Shown here: positions 8,988 through 16,176 of the stretch, one piece after another
How positions within the stretch are numbered: position 1 is the first letter of the stretch
Layout of the letters: each line of letters starts with the position of its first letter
From: Streptomyces sp. ISL-10
Lineage (GTDB): Bacteria > Actinomycetota > Actinomycetes > Streptomycetales > Streptomycetaceae
Assembly (NCBI RefSeq): GCF_018614575.1
Contig: NZ_JAGGOJ010000043.1
Location: 1 to 64,000, forward strand
Length of the DNA stretch: 64,000 bases
Direction of reading: 5' to 3'
Program-made: the position numbers and the translations under genes
The notes under the pieces: generated by a model
Told to the model about the DNA's origin: nothing
Database searches by the model: none
Seen by the model: the letters and a program-made list of their open reading frames with translations, nothing else

Positions 8988-9603
8988 TGATCTCGGGTTC
9001 CCGCATGGACATCAGGGCGCGCAGCCCCTCCTCCAGGATCTCGACGCGCACGTCGCCGAAGAGCGCCTGCTGGGCGATGAAGCCCTGGGCGGTCGCGATG
9101 AGCGTGCGCGCGACGTGGTCGGCGTCCACGTCCGACGACAACTGACCGTTCGCACGGTAGGCGTGGACGAGCTCGGCCCAGGCGAGCCGCATCCCGCCGT
9201 ACCCCTCGGCGAGCGTGGCGGCCAGCGTGTCGTTGCGCAGGGTCTCCGTCCACACCTGGACGACGAGGCGGGCGAAGGCACGGGCGTCTCCGCCGGGCAC
9301 CTCGTCGATCAGCAGCCGCCGCAGCACCCGCCCGAGGAGGACGTCCGGCGTCGGCGGCGGGGTCGTGCGGGCGGCGTCGTCGAAGGCGGCGCGGATCCAG
9401 GAGAACGCCTCGCCGGCGATGGCTTCGATCAGCTCGTCCTTGCTGCGGAAATAGCGGTAGACCGCGCCTGCCGACAGGCCCGCCTCCCCGAGGACGTCCT
9501 GCATCGATGTCGCATGGAAGCCGTTGCGGGCGAAGCAGCGGGCGGCGCCGTCGAGGATCTGCCGGCGGCGGGCGTCGAGGTGCTCCTGGGATACGCGTGC
9601 CAT
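8983..9603 (-). CDS. TetR/AcrR family repressor
   Basis: A 206-residue regulator. The N-terminal helix-turn-helix is typical: R-R-R-Q-I-L-D-G-A-A-R-C-F, then T-S-M-Q-D-V-L-G-E-A-G-L-S-A-G-A-V-Y-R-Y-F. A TetR_C ligand-binding domain follows. ATG 9603 is chosen; a TTG two codons upstream is possible. It is divergent from the membrane-protein gene at 9709, and the 105-bp gap contains two copies of one 19-bp motif whose core GAACGTTC overlaps this gene's own leader. Autorepression plus repression of the membrane protein is the likely circuit. The inducer is unknown. Confidence 0.88.
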   Translation of the reverse strand: MARVSQEHLDARRRQILDGAARCFARNGFHATSMQDVLGEAGLSAGAVYRYFRSKDELIEAIAGEAFSWIRAAFDDAARTTPPPTPDVLLGRVLRRLLIDEVPGGDARAFARLVVQVWTETLRNDTLAATLAEGYGGMRLAWAELVHAYRANGQLSSDVDADHVARTLIATAQGFIAQQALFGDVRVEILEEGLRALMSMREPEIS

Positions 9604-9613
9604 GGGCAAAATC

Positions 9614-9691
9614 TAAAACGAACGTTCCTTCTTGACAAGAAGCGCCCCCGGGGAGACAGTGGCGACGAAATGTAAAACGAACGATCCTTCT
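9614..9691. promoter_or_regulatory. Duplicated TetR operator-like motif
   Basis: TAAAACGAACGTTCCTTCT (9614-9632) recurs as TAAAACGAACGATCCTTCT (9673-9691), 18 of 19 bases identical, same orientation, 59 bp apart. The first contains the palindrome GAACGTTC. A TTGACA (9632-9637) and a weak -10 (about 9655-9660) for the rightward gene fall between them. One copy lies close to each start codon, as expected for a divergent TetR-controlled pair. Confidence 0.7.
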
Positions 9692-9708
9692 CTTTAATAG
9701 GAGTGGTC

Positions 9709-10668
9709 ATGGCCGCTACGCCCACACGCCGCATGGCCGCGGTGACGGTCCTGGTCCCGGTCGTGGTCGCGCTTGCCCTGTGGGCCTTCGCCTGGCCCGC
9801 GGCACGCATCGCGCCGCGAGACGTTCCCCTCGGCGTCGCCGGTCCCGCCGCCGCGGCGGAGCAGGTCGAGCGCCGCTTCGAAGAACGCGCCGGCGCGTTC
9901 GAGGTCCACCGGTACGAGGACGAGCCGGCCGCCCGGGCCGCCGTCGAGGACCGGGTCGTATACGGAGCGGTCGTCCTGCAGCCTGAAGGTCCGACCCTGC
10001 TGACCGCTCCCGCGGCGAGTCCGGTCGTCGCGCAGCTGCTCGAGGAGGCCGTGGCCGGATCGGCGCCGGACGGCGCGCAGGTCCAGGTGGAGGACGTGGT
10101 CCCGCTCCCCTCCCGCGACCCGCGCGGCAGCGCCCTCGCGGCGAGCGTGCTGCCCCTCGGGCTGGCCGGGGTCGCGGCCGGGGCCCTCGTGACTCTGCTC
10201 CACCTGCGCGGCATGCGGAGCGCCGCCGCCCTGATGGGAGCGTCACTGCTGGTCGGCATCACCGCGACGGCGATCGCACACAGCTGGCTCGGGGTGCTGG
10301 ACGGCAACTGGTGGGCGGAGGCAGGGGCCCTGGGACTGACGGTCCTCGCCATCGGGGCCTCGGTCGCCGGCCTCGCGGCGCTGGTGGGGACGGCGGGTAT
10401 CGGCCTGGGGGCGCTGCTGATGATCCTGATCGGCAACCCGTTCTCGGGCGCGGCGAGCGCGCCGGAACTGCTGCCCGAACCGGCCGGCACCATCGGACAG
10501 TGGCTCCCGCCGGGCGCGGGGACGTGGCTGCTGCGCTCGGTGGCGTACTTCGACGGACACGCGACGGGATCGGCGCTGCTGACGCTGTCGCTCTGGGCGG
10601 GTCTGGGCCTGACCGCGATCCTGCTCGGCGGGCAGCTCCGCCGCGCGCCGGCACCGGCAAAGGCCTGA
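9709..10668 (+). CDS. ABC-2/YhgE-like integral membrane protein, probable exporter component
   Basis: A 319-residue membrane protein under the neighbouring TetR gene. A first hydrophobic helix (about residues 9-28, VTVLVPVVVALALWAF) is followed by an extracellular domain of ~120 residues with P-L-G-V-A-G-P and G-A-V-V-L-Q-P motifs that resemble the YhgE/Pip or ABC-2 permease ectodomain. Four or five further helices occupy residues 140-310. There is no ATP-binding partner nearby, so it may work alone or with a distant ATPase. AATAGGAG precedes ATG 9709; an in-frame GTG two codons earlier is less likely. A drug or lipid-related efflux role is inferred only from the TetR pairing. Confidence 0.72.
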   Translation: MAATPTRRMAAVTVLVPVVVALALWAFAWPAARIAPRDVPLGVAGPAAAAEQVERRFEERAGAFEVHRYEDEPAARAAVEDRVVYGAVVLQPEGPTLLTAPAASPVVAQLLEEAVAGSAPDGAQVQVEDVVPLPSRDPRGSALAASVLPLGLAGVAAGALVTLLHLRGMRSAAALMGASLLVGITATAIAHSWLGVLDGNWWAEAGALGLTVLAIGASVAGLAALVGTAGIGLGALLMILIGNPFSGAASAPELLPEPAGTIGQWLPPGAGTWLLRSVAYFDGHATGSALLTLSLWAGLGLTAILLGGQLRRAPAPAKA

Positions 10669-10681
10669 GGCCCTGCGGCCG

Positions 10682-10719
10682 GCCGCGTGCCCTCGCCTTA
10701 GCGGACGGGGGCACGCGGC
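10682..10719 (+). terminator. Hairpin terminator after the membrane-protein gene
   Basis: GCCGCGTGCCC (10682-10692) pairs perfectly with GGGCACGCGGC (10709-10719) across a 16-nt loop, 13 nt past the stop codon. There is no T-tract, as is common in Streptomyces. Confidence 0.6.
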
Positions 10720-10968
10720 TTCGCATGCGCGGTACGTGCCGGGCGCGGTTGTTCGCCGGCCGACGGGGCAGGCGGCTGGGCCGCACCCGCCCTGTGCGGC
10801 ACCACCGGGGCGGGTCCCGACGAGCCGCCGAGGCGACACCGGCCGCGCCCCGGAAAAGTCGCCTCGACGCGCGATCCCGGGCGACGGGGCAGACGCCATG
10901 CGGCGGCGGACGACGGCGCGACCACACCGAAGCTCACCGGCCGGATGGCGGGCCCGCCGCGCGGCCCA

Positions 10969-11120
10969 GCTCTCCAGCAGCCGCTGCCCCACGTACTCGC
11001 CCTCCGCCGGACCGCCCGGCACCGCGAACAGCCCACTCGCCTCGTGCCGGATGAATGCCGACAGCGCGTCGCCCGGTCGAGCTTGCGCTGCACCGGCACG
11101 AAGCCGCGCAGCGGATCGGC
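10969..11120 (-). pseudogene. Frameshifted C-terminal remnant of a Dyp-type peroxidase
   Basis: On the minus strand one frame reads A-D-P-L-R-G-F-V-P-V-Q-R-K-L-D-R; after a one-base frame change it continues D-A-L-S-A-F-I-R-H-E-A-S-G-L-F-A-V-P-G-G and then G-E-Y-V-G-Q-R-L-L-E-S. Together these reproduce the end of a Dyp-type haem peroxidase (EfeB-like), with a single G apparently missing in a G-run between the two parts. The haem-binding body of the protein is absent upstream, and no stop codon follows where the family ends. The flanking 10720-10968 and 11121-11301 hold no gene I can support. This is a relic, not a working enzyme. Confidence 0.72.
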
Positions 11121-11301
11121 CGAACGCCACAGCCGCGCCCGCGAGGTGGCGTGGGACGGGCGCGGGACCGCGACCGCGACCGCACAGAACCGCTGCCGGG
11201 CGGGCCAGGCGCAGCGGTCGCCCCAGCCCCCTCACCCGGCGCTGCGCGCTCCTGGGCGTCGCGGCGCGGGCCGCGAACGCCGCAGGGCGTTCTTCGCCGC
11301 G

Positions 11302-11589
11302 TCAGGCGCGGCGGTCGTCGCCCGGGCGGTGGTGTTCGGCCGCGAGGCCGAAGCGGCCTCGTTCGCCCGGAGCGGACGCTGCCGAGCCGAGCGACGACAC
11401 GGACCTGATCACCTGTTCCTCCGCCGCCTCCCGGTCGTGCTCCAGTCGCTCCAGGTCAGCAGCGGAAACCAGCGCCACGAGCGGCTTTCCATGACGGGTC
11501 ACCACGACGCGCTCCCCGCCGTAGACGACGCGATTGATCAGTTCGGCGAGCTCCGCACGGGCTTGCGTCACCGGAATCTCATAGGCCAT
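11302..11589 (-). CDS. Phd/YefM family antitoxin, no toxin gene adjacent
   Basis: A 95-residue protein with the Phd/YefM N-terminal fold: I-P-V-T-Q-A-R-A-E-L-A-E-L-I-N-R, then R-V-V-V-T-R-H-G-K-P-L-V-A-L-V-S and D-L-E-R-L-E. Such proteins bind their own promoter and neutralise a partner RNase by the C-terminal tail. ATG 11589 follows GGGGAG; ATGs at 11598 and 11601 are alternatives. No YoeB, Doc or PIN gene lies downstream; instead there is peroxidase debris. It is divergent from clpP, with a TGTACA-type operator in the gap, so it may now control clpP or only itself. Confidence 0.82.
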   Translation of the reverse strand: MAYEIPVTQARAELAELINRVVYGGERVVVTRHGKPLVALVSAADLERLEHDREAAEEQVIRSVSSLGSAASAPGERGRFGLAAEHHRPGDDRRA

Positions 11590-11608
11590 GCTCCCCATCA
11601 TAACGGCC

Positions 11609-11623
11609 TGTACGTCCTGTACA
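11609..11623. promoter_or_regulatory. YefM-type operator palindrome
   Basis: TGTAC-gtcct-GTACA, with perfect 5-bp arms and an internal TGTACA. YefM-YoeB operators are known to be built on TGTACA cores. It lies 20 bp before the antitoxin ATG and 45 bp before the clpP ATG. Confidence 0.65.
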
Positions 11624-11667
11624 TTTTTTACAGACAGCGAAGGCCCAGCTCCGAGGAGACGCACGTC

Positions 11668-12303
11668 ATGAACCGCCTTGACGCCCGCCACGTCCTGCCC
11701 GAGTTCACCGAGCGCACGAGCTCGGGGACCCGCACCCTCGACCCGTACTCCAAGCTGTTCGAGGAGCGGATCGTCTTCCTCGGCTCCGCCGTCGACGACA
11801 CCGCCGCCAACGACGTCATCGCCCAACTGCTGCACCTCGAATACGCGGCCCCCGACCAGGACATCTGCCTGTACATCAACTCGCCCGGCGGCCCCATCAG
11901 CGCCATGACGGCGATCTACGACACGCTGCAGGTCATCACCTGCGACATCGCCACCACCTGCATCGGCCAGGCGACTTCCACCGCCGCCGTGCTGCTCGCG
12001 GCCGGGGCTCCCGGCAAACGCATGGCTCTTCCGGGCGCACGGATCGTCGTCCAGCAGCCCGCCGTCGAGGAGCCGTTGCGGGGCCAGCCGTCCGATCTGG
12101 AGATCCACGCGGCCGAGTTGCTGCGCCTGCGGGAGCAGCTCGCGACCATGCTGGTGCGCCACACCGGGCAGGACGCCGAGCGCATCGCGGCCGATCTGGA
12201 ACGGGACAAGATCTTCGACGCCGACGCGGCGATGGCCTACGGCCTGGTGGATCACGTCGTCCGGAGCCGCAAGGCGTCTCCCGTCGCCACAAGGGCGAGG
12301 TGA
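11668..12303 (+). CDS. ClpP-family protease subunit with His-to-Gln change in the triad
   Basis: A 211-residue ClpP paralogue. The fold is well kept: D-P-Y-S-K-L-F-E-E-R-I-V-F-L-G near residue 25, L-Y-I-N-S-P-G-G at 68, nucleophile Ser104 in G-Q-A-T-S-T-A-A, and Asp180 in E-R-D-K-I-F. Where canonical ClpP has the catalytic His in R-I-M-I-H-Q-P, this protein has R-I-V-V-Q-Q-P (Gln129). It is therefore probably inactive alone and may be a structural subunit of a mixed ClpP ring, as reported for atypical streptomycete ClpPs. GAGGAG precedes ATG 11668. Cotranscribed with the small gene at 12311. Confidence 0.88.
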   Translation: MNRLDARHVLPEFTERTSSGTRTLDPYSKLFEERIVFLGSAVDDTAANDVIAQLLHLEYAAPDQDICLYINSPGGPISAMTAIYDTLQVITCDIATTCIGQATSTAAVLLAAGAPGKRMALPGARIVVQQPAVEEPLRGQPSDLEIHAAELLRLREQLATMLVRHTGQDAERIAADLERDKIFDADAAMAYGLVDHVVRSRKASPVATRAR

Positions 12304-12310
12304 GCGCGCG

Positions 12311-12619
12311 ATGCTGCCTCCGAAGGTGCCGCCGCTGCCCGCACTGACGGGCGCGGAGGCGGAGTTCGTGGACAGCTATCTCGAAGTGGTCGATCTGCTG
12401 GGGCGGATCAACCCGTCCCGCGCCACGCACACCTACGGTGCGCTGCGTGCCGCGCAGGCGCTGGTCGGACGGGCCAACGCACTCAAGGACGCCCTGACAC
12501 TGATGCATACGCGTGGCGAGAGCGAGGTCTACGCGGACACGCTGGCCGAGGCGCTGCGGATCCTCGGCGGGGAGCGCAGGGCGAACCGCGTGACCGTGCC
12601 GCCCGCTTCGACGAGTTGA
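12311..12619 (+). CDS. Small helical protein of unknown function, operon with clpP
   Basis: A 102-residue, mostly helical, acidic/alanine-rich protein starting 7 nt after the clpP stop. It has no signal peptide or membrane segment. Recognisable text is A-L-T-G-A-E-A-E-F-V-D-S-Y-L-E near the N-terminus and T-Y-G-A-L-R-A-A-Q-A-L-V-G in the middle. I do not recognise the family. Codon bias is typical of a real gene. Its tight linkage suggests an adaptor or partner of the atypical ClpP, but that is inference only. Confidence 0.72.
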   Translation: MLPPKVPPLPALTGAEAEFVDSYLEVVDLLGRINPSRATHTYGALRAAQALVGRANALKDALTLMHTRGESEVYADTLAEALRILGGERRANRVTVPPASTS

Positions 12620-12634
12620 CGGTCGATCGCCGCT

Positions 12635-12745
12635 GTCAACCGCCAACGGGGTAGCGGCTTTCCTACCCCGTTCGGTGGAGCTTCGACGAAGTTGTCGGGT
12701 GTCGTAGAAGTTGCGCCGCTCGACCACCGATTTGGCGGAGTTGAC
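12635..12745. repeat. Nested inverted-repeat element
   Basis: The ends are GTCAACCGCCAA (12635-12646) and TTGGCG-ga-GTTGAC (12732-12745), which are inverted copies. Inside are CGGGGTAG-cggctttc-CTACCCCG (12647-12670), a compact CTTCGACGAAG hairpin, and CGGTGGAGC pairing imperfectly with GCTCGACCACCG (12718-12729). A direct GAGTTGAC occurs at 12613 and 12738. The first inner hairpin may terminate the clpP operon; the whole looks like a multi-branched RNA or a small MITE-like relic. Confidence 0.5.
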
Positions 12746-12929
12746 CGTTTCACTGCTGGTACGACCATGATTCCGCGTCAGGCGACTCAAGCCCCAACGC
12801 CCCTGTCCACCCGAACAGATCAGTCGTGATCAGGTTCACAAAAGCCGTTTCAACTCGGAATTCGGACATCGGTGGGTCACGATCCCTGGGACGACAAGCC
12901 CTCGCCACCTGACGGGGCGGTCCGGGCGG

Positions 12930-13112
12930 ACGCTGAGTCCTGCCGCCGCATCGGACGTCTGGTCGACAGAAGTGCATCGGCAGGAGTGGAGGACCCGAGC
13001 AGCACGGGGTGACCGGTGATCCCGGTGGTCCCCTTGGGGTGAAGCCGCTTCGGCGGCCGGGCGTCTTCGCCGGTCCGAACCCGACAGGTCATCCTTCACA
13101 GGCGGCTGACGA
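12930..13112 (+). promoter_or_regulatory. c-di-AMP riboswitch (ydaO/yuaA leader)
   Basis: The leader of the NlpC/P60 gene carries the conserved 3' core of the ydaO-yuaA aptamer: CCGAACCCGACAGGTCAT followed by CACAGGCGGC, preceded by the GGGGTGAA-type block and a long helical arm (CCTGCCG at 12948 with CGGCAGG near 12990). This motif is common upstream of wall hydrolases (rpf, NlpC/P60) in Streptomyces. It binds c-di-AMP and normally turns expression off. The 5' boundary is approximate. Confidence 0.85.
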
Positions 13113-13122
13113 AGGGTTGCGC

Positions 13123-13599
13123 ATGACTGCGCAGATGCATGTCCCGTTCCTGCTCACGCGCGCGGGCGCCGTCTCGGCACTGACCATGGCCGCCGTTGGC
13201 GGCACACTCCTCGCTCCGGGTGCCGCCACCGAGGCCCATGCGGTCACCAGCCACGCGAGCAAAGCGCTCCAAGTGGCGGCGTCGAAGAAGGGGTCGCCGT
13301 ACAGATTCGGTGCCGTCGGCCCCCATCGCTTCGACTGTTCCGGGCTGACCCTGTATTCGTACAGGAAGGCCGGCAAGAAGCTGCCGCGTACCGCGCAGCA
13401 GCAGTACAACCGTACGCGCCATGTCTCCGCCTCCCAACGGCGACGCGGTGACCTGGTCTTCTTCCATTCCGGCGGCTTCGTCTACCACGTGGGCATCTAC
13501 GCCGGGAGCGGACGGATCTGGCATTCGCCGAAGACCGGCGACGTGGTGCGGCTGGCCAAGATCTGGACGAGGAGCGTCTCGTACGGCCGCGTGCGCTGA
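13123..13599 (+). CDS. Secreted NlpC/P60 cell-wall endopeptidase
   Basis: A 158-residue exported cysteine peptidase expected to cut peptide stems of peptidoglycan. A signal peptide spans roughly residues 1-39 (hydrophobic A-G-A-V-S-A-L-T-M-A-A-V, ending A-T-E-A-H-A). The catalytic Cys is in F-D-C-S-G-L-T, the His in Y-H-V-G-I-Y, and a third polar residue in I-W-H-S-P-K-T-G. It has no LysM or SH3 anchoring domain, so it is a minimal catalytic form. ATG 13123 follows GAAGGG. It sits directly behind a c-di-AMP riboswitch, which ties its expression to turgor/osmotic second-messenger signalling. Confidence 0.9.
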   Translation: MTAQMHVPFLLTRAGAVSALTMAAVGGTLLAPGAATEAHAVTSHASKALQVAASKKGSPYRFGAVGPHRFDCSGLTLYSYRKAGKKLPRTAQQQYNRTRHVSASQRRRGDLVFFHSGGFVYHVGIYAGSGRIWHSPKTGDVVRLAKIWTRSVSYGRVR

Positions 13600-13686
13600 C
13601 GCCCCGGCAGCTCCGGATCCCCGGCGGTCGGCACATCGTGCGAGTGTCACCGGCACCCCACGTGCCGTGGCGGCCGACGCGGGCGC

Positions 13687-14319
13687 TCAGTGCGCCGGCG
13701 CCTGGACCAGCAGCGTCGCGCCGAGCGCGGTGAGCGCGCCGCCCGTGACACCTTCCACGGCCCGTGTGGCGCGCGGCCTGCGCAGCCACCGGCCCAGCCG
13801 GTCCACCAGGAGTGCCACCACCGGGAACCAGATCAGCGCCAGCACGACGACGATCGTGGCGAGCAGCAGGGTGCGCGGCAGCACCGCCGTGCCGTCCGGC
13901 ACGAACTGCGGCAGCAGACTGAGGAAGAGGACCGGCGCCTTCGGGTTGAGGACGTTGGTCAGAAAGCCCTGCCGCAGACCGCGTCGGACGCCGGGGGCGG
14001 CCGTGGCGCCGTCGATCGCGAGGGGCCCGCCGAGCGGGCGCAGGGCCGAGCGCACCGCGCGCAGGCCCAGCCACAGCACATAGACCCCGCCCGCGATCTG
14101 CAGGGTCCGGTACAGCACGGGCACCGCCACCAGCACCGCGGCGAGTCCCGCCACGGCCAGCGCGGTGTGCACGAGCAGTCCGCCCGCGACGCCGACCGCG
14201 CAGGCGACGCCCGCGCGGCGTGAGGCGAGCGCACTGCGCACGACCACGGTGAAATCGGCGCCCGGCATGGCGACCATGCCCGCGGCGATCCCGATGAAGG
14301 CGATCAGCTGTGCGTCCAT
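13687..14319 (-). CDS. LysE family amino-acid exporter
   Basis: A 210-residue RhtB/LysE-type exporter with about six hydrophobic helices. The first helix contains G-I-A-A-G-M-V-A-M-P-G-A-D-F, the family signature with its conserved Pro-Gly. The segment L-L-V-H-T-A-L-A-V-A-G-L-A is the usual second helix, and F-L-T-N-V-L-N-P-K-A-P-V-L-F the mid-protein loop signature. It is divergent from the LysR gene across 106 bp, the classic exporter/LysG-type regulator layout. The likely cargo is an amino acid, identity unknown. Confidence 0.9.
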   Translation of the reverse strand: MDAQLIAFIGIAAGMVAMPGADFTVVVRSALASRRAGVACAVGVAGGLLVHTALAVAGLAAVLVAVPVLYRTLQIAGGVYVLWLGLRAVRSALRPLGGPLAIDGATAAPGVRRGLRQGFLTNVLNPKAPVLFLSLLPQFVPDGTAVLPRTLLLATIVVVLALIWFPVVALLVDRLGRWLRRPRATRAVEGVTGGALTALGATLLVQAPAH

Positions 14320-14425
14320 GGCCCTCAGCCTGACCGTTTCGAGCCTTCAACAGGTACTTGCAATATCCTGGGTCTGCCCAAAGCAACGCTTAAGACAACC
14401 GCCTGACGAGCGTCCAAGAGGAGCG

Positions 14426-15361
14426 ATGTACGACCCGACCCGGCTGGCGGCCCTGGTCGCGGTCGCGGAGGCCAGTTCGATCACCCGCGCCGCGGCCCGC
14501 CTCGGCTACACCGCACCGGCGCTCTCCCAGCAATTGTCCAAGCTGGAACGCGAGGCCGGAGCGCCGCTGCTCGTGCGCCACCACCGCGGGGCGCGGCTCA
14601 CGGCTGCGGGCGAACTGCTCGCCGGGCGGGCGCGCCGGATACTGGACGAGATGGACCGGGCGCGGCACGAGCTGGCCACGATCTCAGGCCTGACGGGCGG
14701 CCGACTGCGGGTGGGGACGTTCACCACAGTCGGCATCCATCTGCTGCCTCCGGTGCTCAGCGCCTTTCGCCGCGCGCATCCGGACGTGGAGCTGACGGTC
14801 GCGGAGTACGAGCCACCCGCGGGGGTCACGGCGGTGGCGCGCGGCGAGATGGACCTCGCGCTGACGCACGCCTACGAGCCCGCCGAGCCGGTGCCGCTCC
14901 CGCCGGGAGTGGTCATGGAACCGCTGCTGGTGGAGGAGCTGGTGATCGTCACGGCCCCCGGGCACGTCCTGGCGGGCGGTTCGGGGCGGCTGCCGGTGAG
15001 CGCTCTCGCCGGACAGCCGCTGATCAGCAGCGCTCCGTCGCACCCGCCGCGCAGGGGGGTGGAGGGAGCGCTGGCCGAAGCGGGCGCGACACCGGCCGTG
15101 GTGTGCGAGTCCCCCGGTTACGCACTGGTCTGCGCGCTGGTGAGCGCGGGCATCGGCGTGGCCGTGGTGCCGGAGATGGTCGCGGCCATGTCCGCGACGC
15201 CGTTGCAGATACGCCAGTTGGAACCGGCCGCGTTCCGCCGGACGATCTCGGTCGTGCACCGGGGCGAGGAGTCGGGGCCGGCGGCGCAGTCACTGCGGGC
15301 ACTGCTGCGGGGCTCGTTCGGCCGGGCGGGGCAACAGGGCACGGGCGGGCGGACGTTGTGA
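14426..15361 (+). CDS. LysR family regulator
   Basis: A 311-residue LysR regulator. The winged helix lies in residues 1-60: L-A-A-L-V-A-V-A-E-A-S-S-I-T-R-A-A-A-R-L then Y-T-A-P-A-L-S-Q-Q-L-S-K-L-E-R-E-A-G. The effector domain follows from about residue 90 (G-R-L-R-V-G-T-F). AAGAGGAG precedes ATG 14426. Divergence from the LysE exporter suggests it activates export in response to the amino acid. The intergenic region should carry the T-N11-A box. Confidence 0.88.
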   Translation: MYDPTRLAALVAVAEASSITRAAARLGYTAPALSQQLSKLEREAGAPLLVRHHRGARLTAAGELLAGRARRILDEMDRARHELATISGLTGGRLRVGTFTTVGIHLLPPVLSAFRRAHPDVELTVAEYEPPAGVTAVARGEMDLALTHAYEPAEPVPLPPGVVMEPLLVEELVIVTAPGHVLAGGSGRLPVSALAGQPLISSAPSHPPRRGVEGALAEAGATPAVVCESPGYALVCALVSAGIGVAVVPEMVAAMSATPLQIRQLEPAAFRRTISVVHRGEESGPAAQSLRALLRGSFGRAGQQGTGGRTL

Positions 15362-15387
15362 TCCGCCCGGCACCCCGCTGGTCGTGC

Positions 15388-15523
15388 CTGACCGGAGAGA
15401 AGGGCCTGCCTCGACCAGGGCCTGACCGGAGAGAAGGGGTTTGACCCGACATGGGCCTGACCTGACATGGGGCCTGACCCGGCAGAGGGCCTGACCCGGC
15501 ATAGGGCCTGACCCGGCAGAGGA
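15388..15523. repeat. Degenerate tandem repeats (about 17-19 bp)
   Basis: The gap between two convergent genes is filled with imperfect copies of GGGCCTGACCCGGCAGA; the last three copies (about 15460-15522) are nearly identical and earlier ones decay (GCCTGACCGGAGAGAAGG). No coding function. Probably slippage-generated. Confidence 0.75.
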
Positions 15524-15526
15524 TGC

Positions 15527-15958
15527 CTAGCCCTGCACGGGAACGGTCCACGGCAGCGCGATCCACACCGTCTTGCCGCCCTCCCGCGTGGGGGTCACGG
15601 AAAGCCGCCCGCCGTACTGAGCGGTGAGACTGCGGATGATGACCATGCCACGCCCGTTGTCCTGCCGGACCGCGGCCGGCAGCCGGCGCGGCCAGCGCGG
15701 ATGACTGTCGGTGACGCCGATGCACAGCTGCTCGTCCCGTTCGAGGCGCACGTCGACGGTGAAGGTGGGCGACTGGCCGAAGGTGTGCTGCACGGCGTTG
15801 GTGGCCAGCTCGGAGACGATCAGTCGCACGGTGTCGACGACGTCGGTCCCGTCGGACAGTCCCCAGGCGCAGACGACTTCGGTGACATATCTCCGGGCGG
15901 CGGAGACCGAGACCGGATCGCTCGGCAGAGTGACGGATGCTTCTTGACGGTCTGCCAT
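15527..15958 (-). CDS. ATP-binding anti-sigma/RsbW-like protein
   Basis: A 143-residue HATPase_c domain protein of the RsbW/SpoIIAB-like class abundant in Streptomyces. The N-box is L-I-V-S-E-L-A-T-N-A-V-Q-H, the G1 region G-V-T-D-S-H-P-R, and the G2 region N-G-R-G-M-V-I-I-R-S-L. It has no receptor or sensor domain, so it probably acts as a serine kinase or anti-sigma factor for a partner elsewhere; no sigma or anti-anti-sigma gene lies beside it. ATG 15958 is chosen because homology begins at D-R-Q-E-A-S; an upstream in-frame start at 16012 is possible. Confidence 0.82.
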   Translation of the reverse strand: MADRQEASVTLPSDPVSVSAARRYVTEVVCAWGLSDGTDVVDTVRLIVSELATNAVQHTFGQSPTFTVDVRLERDEQLCIGVTDSHPRWPRRLPAAVRQDNGRGMVIIRSLTAQYGGRLSVTPTREGGKTVWIALPWTVPVQG

Positions 15959-16176
15959 GGCGACGCTGTCCCTTTCCCACCGGGCCGGGCTCCGACTCGT
16001 AGCGGATGACACGCGAGGACGGCCACGGATTGCGCTTCGTCGTCAGACTGCCACTTGTCGTCCATCCGGTGCGGGGATCCACCGAGATAGGGATATGTCT
16101 GTCGCTCAAAGCGGTGAACTCTGCCACGGGAGACCGTATTTGGGGGGGGTGCGTACCGCGCGCGGGACGGCTCACT

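Noticed and set aside
10720..11301. A YoeB or PIN toxin partner for the antitoxin
   Set aside because: All frames were read; only peroxidase remnants are seen.
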